64,000 nucleotides of DNA from an uncultured Oscillospiraceae bacterium (GTDB lineage Bacteria; Bacillota; Clostridia; Oscillospirales; Oscillospiraceae). The notes beneath the pieces were generated by a model. The model saw nothing but the letters and a program-made list of their open reading frames with translations, ran no database searches and was not told where the DNA came from. The stretch lies in NCBI GenBank assembly GCA_934636655.1, contig CAKUAS010000004.1, forward strand, positions 62,001 through 126,000, written 5' to 3'. Shown one piece after another: positions 41,520 through 48,147 of this stretch (position 1 is its first letter; each line of letters opens with the position of its first letter). The position numbers were made by a program, and so were the translations under genes.

Positions 41520-42806
41520 ATGATTTGGCTACTTATTTCTGTAGTCCTGCTTATTGTGCTGATATTCTTCCGCATCGACATACTGCTCGTTGCACCTATC
41601 GTATCCGTGTTCCTCTGCCTGGTAAGCGGACTCGATATCGTTGACACTCTGGCGGAAGGCTTCATGCCCGCATTTGCTACATTTGCCAAGAACAACTTCC
41701 TGATATTCATGACCAGTGCGATGTTCGCCCGTGCCATGCAGGATACCGGCATGGCAGCGTCCATAGCCCGCGGCATTTCCAACAAGCTCGGCCCCAAATT
41801 TGCAATACCCTGCGTATTCTTCGTCAGCGCACTTCTGACTTACGGCGGTGTATCCCTGTTCGTCGTCGTTTTCGTCGTATACCCCATAGCACTTCAGCTC
41901 TTCAAGGAAGCAAACATCACTCGCATCATCATCCCCGGTGCGATCGCTGCCGGTGCATTTACCTGGGCTGCGTTCTGTCTCCCCGGATCTCCTCAGGCCG
42001 GCCCCATCGTTGCAACTCAGAACCTCGGTACCGACCTCATGGTTCTCCCTTGGCTCGGCGTTGTCTGTGCGATCTTTATGTGTGTTATGCAGTTTGTCTA
42101 CATGCACTTCCTGCATAAGAGCGCTACCAAGAAGGGCCTTGGCTTTGAGCCCGACGAAAAGACCGAGCAGCTCATTGCACGCCTTGAGGCAATGAAGCTC
42201 CCCAACTTCTTCGTATCCCTCGTTCCGATGCTCGTTGTTATTCTGACTCTGAACGCTCTCAAGCTTCAGGTTTACTACAGCATGGTACTCGGTATCGTTG
42301 CAGCTCTCGCTCTTGCATGGAAGAACGTTCCCAATAAGCTCACCATGCTCAACGGCGGTGCACAGAGCGCCATCTTCGCTCTCATCAACACCTGTGCGGC
42401 AAACGGCTTCGGCGGCGTTGCCAAGCTGACTCCGGGCTTTGCGCAGCTCGTAACCGTGTTCACCGACCCCACCCTCATGTCCCCGCTGGTAGGTCTCGGT
42501 GTTGCAACCACCCTTATTGCAGGTGCCTGCGGTTCCGGTACCGGCGGTATAACCGTCGCACTGTCCACCATGGCTCCCGTTTACCTCGATATGGGCGTCA
42601 ATGCAGGTATGATGCACCGTGTTGCATCCCTGGCCTGCTGCGGTCTTGACTCGCTGCCTCACAACGGCGCTGTCGTCACGCTGCTCAATACCTGCGGTGT
42701 TGACCACAAGGACGGCTACCTGCCCATCGGCATAATGACGGTTCTGATGCCGCTGATAACGCTAGTCTTCATGATTGTGCTATTGAGTATAGGCTTTGTA
42801 GCTTAG
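41520..42806 (+). CDS. GntP-type carboxylate permease
   Basis: This 428-residue membrane protein has about twelve hydrophobic segments and the layout of the GntP/CitM ion-transporter group: GGVSLFVVVFVVYPIALQLF, GAFTWAAFCLPGSPQAGPIV, and near the C-terminus GACGSGTGGITVALSTM and ACCGLDSLPHNGAVVTLLNTCG. Members import gluconate and other hydroxy or keto acids with protons, including 3-hydroxybutyrate permeases. In this operon a short-chain hydroxy acid is the natural candidate. GGAGGAAAG lies before the ATG. Confidence 0.8.
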   Translation: MIWLLISVVLLIVLIFFRIDILLVAPIVSVFLCLVSGLDIVDTLAEGFMPAFATFAKNNFLIFMTSAMFARAMQDTGMAASIARGISNKLGPKFAIPCVFFVSALLTYGGVSLFVVVFVVYPIALQLFKEANITRIIIPGAIAAGAFTWAAFCLPGSPQAGPIVATQNLGTDLMVLPWLGVVCAIFMCVMQFVYMHFLHKSATKKGLGFEPDEKTEQLIARLEAMKLPNFFVSLVPMLVVILTLNALKLQVYYSMVLGIVAALALAWKNVPNKLTMLNGGAQSAIFALINTCAANGFGGVAKLTPGFAQLVTVFTDPTLMSPLVGLGVATTLIAGACGSGTGGITVALSTMAPVYLDMGVNAGMMHRVASLACCGLDSLPHNGAVVTLLNTCGVDHKDGYLPIGIMTVLMPLITLVFMIVLLSIGFVA

Positions 42807-42865
42807 CCCATACTCGATCTGATAAAAAGCTATTTGCAACATAATTAAAAACAATAAGTAAATAC

Positions 42866-42886
42866 TTAGCCGAAACACTCGGCTAA
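42866..42886 (+). other. Intercistronic hairpin between permease and dehydrogenase genes
   Basis: TTAGCCGA pairs with TCGGCTAA around AACAC (perfect 8 bp). No T tract follows. It lies in the 119-base gap before the acyl-CoA dehydrogenase and may mark an mRNA processing or stability site that lets the enzyme genes be expressed more strongly than the permease. Confidence 0.45.
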
Positions 42887-42925
42887 ATAAACTAAAACCA
42901 TTTATAACAGAAAAGGAGAACAACA

Positions 42926-44068
42926 ATGCTTATTAAATTCAACGAAGAACAGACTATGATCCGCGACATGGTAAGAGAGTTCACCAAGAACGAAGTTGAG
43001 CCCCGCGACTACTACATGGACCAGAATGACGCTTTCGACCGTGAGCTGTATGCAAAGTTCAATGAGCTCGGCCTCGGCGGCGTCCTCGTTCCCGAAGAGT
43101 ACGGCGGAATGGGTTCCGACTATGTAACCAGCACCATTATCGTACACGAGCTGGCAAAGGGCAGCGCAAGCTTTGCTCTGGCAGTCGAGATCAGCCACGT
43201 TGCAGCAGAGATGATCACCAACTGGGGTACCGAGGAGCAGAAGAAAGCATACCTGCCCAGAGTTGCAAACGGCGATCTGTTCGCATTCGGCCTGACCGAA
43301 GCAAGCGCAGGCTCCGACGCAGCAGGCATCCGCTCCGTTGCAGTCAAGAATGAAGACGGCACCTGGACTCTTAACGGCGGCAAGTCCTGGATCACCAACT
43401 CCGGCGAAGCTGACGTTTATCTTATCCTTGCAAAGACCAATCCCGAAATCGGAGCAAAGGGCATTTCCGCATTCATCATCCCCAAGGAGACTCCGGGTCT
43501 CGTAATCGCAAAGCACGAGAAGAAGATGGGTATGCGCGGCTCAAGCACCTGTGCTCTGTCCTTCGATAATATCCAGCTTCCTGCAGACGCTCTGCTCGGA
43601 CCCGAGGGCATCGGCTTCAAGATCGCAATGTCCGTTCTCGACGGTGGCCGTATCAGCTGTGCTGCAATCGCAACCGCACTGTCCCAGCATGCTATCGACA
43701 TCGCGAAGAAGTATGCAAACGAGCGCGTGACCTTCGGCAAGCCCATCGCAAAGCACCAGGGTGTTATGTTCAAGTTCGGCGATATGTCCGCAATCACCGC
43801 TGCAATGGAACTGATGACCTACGAAGCAGCATTCCAGAAGGCATCCGGCCAGCGCTCCACCCTTATTGCAGCTCAGGCAAAGCTCTTCGCAGCTATCAAC
43901 TGCACCCAGATCTGCCTTGAGTGCCTGCAGGTCCTCGGCGGCAACGGCTACAGCCAGGACTTCCACGTCGAGCGTCTGGTCCGCGACGCAAAGCTGCTTG
44001 AGATCGGTGAAGGCACCAACGAAGTCCTGCGCATGGTCATCGGCGGCACCGTGCTTGCAAGCAACTAA
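42926..44068 (+). CDS. Acyl-CoA dehydrogenase / enoyl-CoA reductase (element cargo)
   Basis: This 380-residue flavoenzyme is of the butyryl-CoA dehydrogenase group. It has FGLTEASAGSDAAGIR, SWITNSGEAD, and catalytic Glu362 in LEIGEGTNEVLR. It is closely related to the enzyme at 19317-20450. With EtfBA encoded next, it would reduce crotonyl-CoA or a similar enoyl-CoA; energy-saving bifurcation to ferredoxin is possible. AAGGAG lies before the ATG. Codon use is highly biased (CGC/AAG/GGC-rich), a sign of strong expression. Confidence 0.92.
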   Translation: MLIKFNEEQTMIRDMVREFTKNEVEPRDYYMDQNDAFDRELYAKFNELGLGGVLVPEEYGGMGSDYVTSTIIVHELAKGSASFALAVEISHVAAEMITNWGTEEQKKAYLPRVANGDLFAFGLTEASAGSDAAGIRSVAVKNEDGTWTLNGGKSWITNSGEADVYLILAKTNPEIGAKGISAFIIPKETPGLVIAKHEKKMGMRGSSTCALSFDNIQLPADALLGPEGIGFKIAMSVLDGGRISCAAIATALSQHAIDIAKKYANERVTFGKPIAKHQGVMFKFGDMSAITAAMELMTYEAAFQKASGQRSTLIAAQAKLFAAINCTQICLECLQVLGGNGYSQDFHVERLVRDAKLLEIGEGTNEVLRMVIGGTVLASN

Positions 44069-44113
44069 GTAAAATCAGCTTTTCTAAACTACAACTTTGA
44101 GGATATAAGCATA

Positions 44114-44899
44114 ATGAAAATACTCGTATTCGTCAAACAGGTTCCAGATACGACAGATGTCAAGCTGGATCCCAAAACCGGCAACCTTAACAGAGAAGGC
44201 GTAGTGAGCATAATCAATCCTCTGGACGCCAACGGCGTTGAGGCGGCTCTCCAGCTCAAAGAGAAGTACGGCGCAACGGTCGTTGCTGTCTCCATGGGTC
44301 CTCCCCAGGCCGAAGACGTGCTCAAGAAGGCACTGGCAATGGGCTGCGACGAAGCTGTCCTGCTCAGCGACAGAGCATTCGGCGGAGCCGACACACTGGC
44401 CACCGGCTATGTCCTTGCTAAAGCTGCCGAGAAGATAGGCGACTATGACCTGTTGATCTTTGGACGTCACGCTTCCGACGGTGAGACCGCTCAGACCGGC
44501 CCCGTAACGGCTGCATTCCTTGGTGTTCCGCAGATCACTCTGGCCAACTCTCTTGATGTTCAGGACGGTTGGGCAGTCTGCACCCGCGATACCGAGGACA
44601 GCACTGAGACCGTTCGTGCAAAGCTTCCCGCTCTGGTTACCGTGTGTGCCGAGATCAACGCTCCGAGATATGCCAGCGGCGCCGGCATAATCAAGGCTCT
44701 GAGAAAGCCTCGCGTTACCTGGAATCATGAGGATCTGGGTGCCGACCCTGCAAAGTGCGGCATTCCGGGCTCGCCCTCTGTTACCAAGCGGCTCTTTGAG
44801 CCCAAGCGCGAAAAGATCGACACGGTCATCTTCTCCGGAGAAAAGGCAGAGATCGCTAAGCAGTTCGTGGATATGCTGGAAGCCCAGCATTTGATCTGA
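44114..44899 (+). CDS. etfB: Electron-transfer flavoprotein beta subunit (element cargo)
   Basis: The 261-residue protein matches the region 1 EtfB along its whole length: start MKILVFVKQVPDTTDVKLD, ALAMGCDEAVLLSDRAFGG and nucleotide motif GRHASDGETAQTGP. That motif is the type seen in ETFs with FAD in the beta subunit, which include bifurcating ETFs, though this alone does not prove bifurcation. The gene is 45 bases after the dehydrogenase and 14 before etfA. Confidence 0.93.
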   Translation: MKILVFVKQVPDTTDVKLDPKTGNLNREGVVSIINPLDANGVEAALQLKEKYGATVVAVSMGPPQAEDVLKKALAMGCDEAVLLSDRAFGGADTLATGYVLAKAAEKIGDYDLLIFGRHASDGETAQTGPVTAAFLGVPQITLANSLDVQDGWAVCTRDTEDSTETVRAKLPALVTVCAEINAPRYASGAGIIKALRKPRVTWNHEDLGADPAKCGIPGSPSVTKRLFEPKREKIDTVIFSGEKAEIAKQFVDMLEAQHLI

Positions 44900-44913
44900 A
44901 AGGAGGAACATCC

Positions 44914-45915
44914 ATGACTAAAAACGAAGCAAACGGAATCTGGGTGTTCGCCGAACAGAATAACGGTGTGCTGGATAAAACACCCCTCGAGCTTATCAGC
45001 AAAGCCATAGAGCTCAAGCAGACCACCGGCGAGGAAGTTACCGCGGTTTTGGTAGGCAAGGACGTTGCCGCACTTGCGGATACCCTTATAGCCTACGGTG
45101 CCGATAAGGTAATCGTTGCCGAGCATGAAAACCTGAAAAGCTACAGCGGCAGACCTTATCAGAAGGTCGTCGCAGAGCTGGCTGCGAAATATAAACCCTC
45201 CATATTCATATTCCCGGCTACTGCACAGGGCAGAGATCTTGCACCTCGCGTGATGTGTACTCTCGGCACCGGCCTTACAGCCGACGCGGTTGATCTGGGC
45301 TTTGACGATGAAGGCGCATTCGTTCAGACAACGCCGGCATTCGGCGGCAGCCTGCTTGCGCACATCGCGATCCCCGAGCTGCGTCCTCAGATGGTTACGG
45401 TCCGCGCACATGTTTTTGATGCGCTCGAGCCCGACACCTCCCGTAAGGGCGAAGTAATTGTGGAAACCGTGGAAGTCGAGGCCGATAATGATTACGAAGT
45501 CCTGAGTGTACAGGAGAAGGTCAAGACCGGCGTTGCTATACACGAGGCTGAAGTGCTGGTCGCCGGCGGCCGCGGCATAAAGAAGGAAGAGGATATTGCA
45601 CAGCTCCGTGAGCTGGCAGACCTCATCGGCGGCGAGATCGCCTGCTCCAGACCTCTGGTAGACGACGGCTGGCTGGATCACTCTCTGCAGATCGGCCAGA
45701 GCGGCACTACCGTAAAGCCTAAGTTTATCCTGAACGTCGGTATTTCCGGCTCTACTCAGTACATAGTCGGCATGGAGAAGGCCCAGACCATCGCAACCAT
45801 CAACACCTACGGCGGCGCTGAACTTTTCGACGTTTCCCAGTACGGTATTGTTGGTGACTACGCAGGCATCATTCCTGCTATCATTGAAGAGATAAAGGCC
45901 AGAAAAGAATCCTGA
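44914..45915 (+). CDS. etfA: Electron-transfer flavoprotein alpha subunit (element cargo)
   Basis: This 333-residue FAD-binding subunit has the C-terminal domain motifs IGQSGTTVKPKFILNVGISGS and QYIVGMEKAQTIATIN. The following segment is TYGGAELFDVSQYGIVGDY where most EtfA have KDPEAPIF, so the conserved acidic FAD contact is replaced; the region 1 paralogue shares this. AAAGGAGGA precedes the ATG. It is the partner of the EtfB just upstream. Confidence 0.92.
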   Translation: MTKNEANGIWVFAEQNNGVLDKTPLELISKAIELKQTTGEEVTAVLVGKDVAALADTLIAYGADKVIVAEHENLKSYSGRPYQKVVAELAAKYKPSIFIFPATAQGRDLAPRVMCTLGTGLTADAVDLGFDDEGAFVQTTPAFGGSLLAHIAIPELRPQMVTVRAHVFDALEPDTSRKGEVIVETVEVEADNDYEVLSVQEKVKTGVAIHEAEVLVAGGRGIKKEEDIAQLRELADLIGGEIACSRPLVDDGWLDHSLQIGQSGTTVKPKFILNVGISGSTQYIVGMEKAQTIATINTYGGAELFDVSQYGIVGDYAGIIPAIIEEIKARKES

Positions 45916-45929
45916 AAGAGGTGAGTCAT

Positions 45930-47480
45930 TTGTTTAAGAAAGTCAATATAGACGAGGCAGTTGCTCTTATACAGGACGGCTCGACTGTCGGTATATCCGG
46001 CTTCATGGGCTCTGCGTGCCCCGAATATGTCCTCAAGCACATGGAAGAGAGCTTCCTTAGCGGCGGACATCCCTGCAACCTCACTCTTACCCATTCGCCC
46101 GGCATCGGCGACGGCAAGGATAGAGGCATGAACCACGTGGCTCATAAGGGCATGCTCAAGAGCGTTATTGCCAGCCATTATAATCTTGCTCCGCAGCTTC
46201 AGAGCATGGTAGATGCAGGTGAGGTCGAAGCATATCTGCTTCCCCAGGGCACTATCTGCCAGTTGTTCCGCGAGATCGGCGCAGGCCGCCCCGGCGTTAT
46301 CACCAAGACCGGCCTTGGCACTTTTGTTGATCCGCGCCTCGAAGGCGGCAAGTGCAATGCACTGGCCACTAGAGACCTCGTCGAAGTCGTCGAGCTCGGC
46401 GGTGAAGAGTATCTGTGGTACAAATCCTTCCCCATCAATGTAGCTATTATCCGCGGTACGTCCATTGACGAGCACGGAAATATCTCCGTTGAGAAGGAAA
46501 CCACTATTGTTGATCAGCAGGCTCTTGCTGTTGCGGCAAAGCACTGCGGCGGTATTGTTATCGCACAGGTTGAGCGCGTTGTAACGAGCGGCTCTATAAA
46601 TCCCCGTGACGTAGTAGTCCCCGGTATCCTCGTTGACTATGCCGTTGTTGCTCCTGCCGAGTGTCACTATCAGAACTTCGGCAATCAGCCTTATGATGCA
46701 GCGCTTGCTCACGAGTTCCGTATTCCTGTTGACAGCCTGCCCATTCTCCCGATGTCTGACAGAAAGGTCATCGCGCGCAGAGCAGCAATGGAGCTGCCCA
46801 GAAACGCAGTCATTAACCTTGGTATCGGTATGCCGGAGGGCGTATCGAGCGTAGCGGTCGAAGAAGGCTTTGCAGACCAGCTTACTATGACGGTCGAGGC
46901 TGGCCAGATCGGCGGCGTTCCGGCAGCCGGTGCGGCTTTCGGCGGCGCATATAACCCCGAGTTTGTAAATGACATGATCCGGCACTTTGACTTCTACGAT
47001 GGCGGCGGACTGGATGTCTGCTTCCTCGGTGCAGCCGAAGTTGACAGCATGGGCAACTGCAACGTCAGCAAGTTTACGAGGACTGTCGGTCCCGGCGGAT
47101 TCATCAACATTGCGTCCAATACACCTAAGTGTGTATTCTGCGGAACTCTCACCGCTGGCGGTCTCAAGACTGAGATCAAAGACGGAAAGCTTTCCATCCT
47201 TCAGGAAGGCAGAAACAAAAAGTACATGAAGCAGGTCAAGCAGGTAACCTTCAGCGGTTCAAATGCCGTTAAGTCCGGCCAGACCGTTCTGTTCGTAACA
47301 GAGCGTGCCGTATTTGAACTCGATAATGACGGCATCATTCTGACCGAGATCGCACCCGGCATAGACCTTCAGACTCAGGTCCTTGATATGATCGACTTTG
47401 ACGTCAGAGTATCTCCGAACCTCAAGCTCATGGATGCCCGCATATTTGCAGAAGGCCCCATGGGACTGGAACTCAAGTAA
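45930..47480 (+). CDS. Family I CoA-transferase (propionate/acyl CoA-transferase, YdiF/Pct type)
   Basis: This 516-residue enzyme is a fused alpha-beta family I CoA-transferase that moves CoA between short-chain acids by a glutamyl-CoA intermediate. It has GSTVGISGFMGSACPEYVLK at the start and the active-site segment LTMTVEAGQIGGVPAAG with Glu323 as likely nucleophile. In the operon it would activate an imported acid with acetyl-CoA or butyryl-CoA as donor. I chose TTG 45930, which follows GAGGTGAG by 4-5 bases and gives an N-terminus like YdiF (MFKKVNIDEAV); GTG 45921 adds three residues but lies in the ribosome binding site. Confidence 0.9.
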   Translation: MFKKVNIDEAVALIQDGSTVGISGFMGSACPEYVLKHMEESFLSGGHPCNLTLTHSPGIGDGKDRGMNHVAHKGMLKSVIASHYNLAPQLQSMVDAGEVEAYLLPQGTICQLFREIGAGRPGVITKTGLGTFVDPRLEGGKCNALATRDLVEVVELGGEEYLWYKSFPINVAIIRGTSIDEHGNISVEKETTIVDQQALAVAAKHCGGIVIAQVERVVTSGSINPRDVVVPGILVDYAVVAPAECHYQNFGNQPYDAALAHEFRIPVDSLPILPMSDRKVIARRAAMELPRNAVINLGIGMPEGVSSVAVEEGFADQLTMTVEAGQIGGVPAAGAAFGGAYNPEFVNDMIRHFDFYDGGGLDVCFLGAAEVDSMGNCNVSKFTRTVGPGGFINIASNTPKCVFCGTLTAGGLKTEIKDGKLSILQEGRNKKYMKQVKQVTFSGSNAVKSGQTVLFVTERAVFELDNDGIILTEIAPGIDLQTQVLDMIDFDVRVSPNLKLMDARIFAEGPMGLELK

Positions 47481-47518
47481 AATCTTAAACTTAAAATAAT
47501 TATTAGGAGGATTTAATA

Positions 47519-47962
47519 ATGTCTAACGAATGCAAAAAGTTCACCGGCGCAGAGCTCAAGATCGGTATGACCGCAGAGCGCACCAAGACCATAACCAAGA
47601 AGGACATCGAGTACTTCGGTATAGTCTCAACCGACACCAACCCCATGCATTTTGATGAGGATTATGCATCCAAGACCCAGTTCGGCCGCTGCATCGCACA
47701 CGGTGTTATCTCCCTGAGCCTTTGCGGTTCCGTCCTCGGCATGGAGCTGCCCGGCCTCGGCACCATTCACATGGGTCAGGAAGTCACCTTTAAAAAGCCC
47801 GTATACCCCGGCGATACCATCACCGCACACTGCGAGATCGTTGATATCCAGTACAAAGAGAAGAAGGACTTCTACATTGTTAAGGTGAAGCAGTGGGTCA
47901 CCAACCAGAACGGCGACATCGTCACCGAAGGCGTTGCAACCTGCATGCCTCCCAAGGCCTGA
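47519..47962 (+). CDS. MaoC-like (R)-specific enoyl-CoA hydratase
   Basis: This 147-residue single-hotdog protein has the hydratase 2 motif with Asp39 and His44 in STDTNPMHFDEDYA and the helix start FGRCIAHGVISLSL. These are the catalytic pair of PhaJ-type (R)-enoyl-CoA hydratases, which interconvert (R)-3-hydroxyacyl-CoA and trans-2-enoyl-CoA. It links hydroxyacyl-CoA made by the CoA-transferase to the enoyl-CoA reductase. TAGGAGGA lies before the ATG. It is the last gene before the operon terminator. Confidence 0.9.
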   Translation: MSNECKKFTGAELKIGMTAERTKTITKKDIEYFGIVSTDTNPMHFDEDYASKTQFGRCIAHGVISLSLCGSVLGMELPGLGTIHMGQEVTFKKPVYPGDTITAHCEIVDIQYKEKKDFYIVKVKQWVTNQNGDIVTEGVATCMPPKA

Positions 47963-48029
47963 TCTATTAACTAACGAACGCGCGCTGAGAGCTCTTCTTT
48001 CGGTCATTGGGCTTTAAGCTGTGTTCTCC

Positions 48030-48064
48030 GTCCCCCGGAATTTACGTTCCGGGGGACATTTTTT
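48030..48064 (+). terminator. Intrinsic terminator of the cargo operon
   Basis: GTCCCCCGGAA pairs with TTCCGGGGGAC around TTTACG, followed by a run of six T. It separates the metabolic operon from the recombinase gene. Confidence 0.9.
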
Positions 48065-48100
48065 ATGCAGCCTAAGTAGAAAAACGTAATCTCCATCCTA

Positions 48101-48132
48101 TGCATTTATTATAATGTATTATAGTAAATGCA
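48101..48132. promoter_or_regulatory. 32-bp near-perfect palindrome before the recombinase gene
   Basis: The outer arms TGCATTTA (48101-48108) and TAAATGCA (48125-48132) are perfect, and the inside (TATAATG / TATTATAG) is nearly symmetric, with two mismatched pairs in all. It overlaps TATAAT (48110-48115) and lies 15 bases before the recombinase start. It is probably the operator and -10 region that restrict recombinase expression. I could not assign a sigma factor. Confidence 0.6.
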
Positions 48133-48147
48133 ATCTGGGGTGGCTCA

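Noticed and set aside
41529..42707. 392-codon minus-strand frame opposite the GntP-type permease
   Set aside because: The product is rich in Cys, His and Gly with no fold signature; the permease frame has clear membrane segments and a ribosome binding site.
16207..47480. Inversion of the wall cluster by recombination between the two paralogous operons, which lie in opposite orientation
   Set aside because: The etfB genes differ at many codon positions when compared by eye, so long identical stretches needed for homologous recombination are lacking.
42926..47962. Element cargo as prophage or conjugative DNA
   Set aside because: No terminase, portal, capsid, tail, lysis, relaxase or replication genes are visible; all reading frames are metabolic or regulatory.
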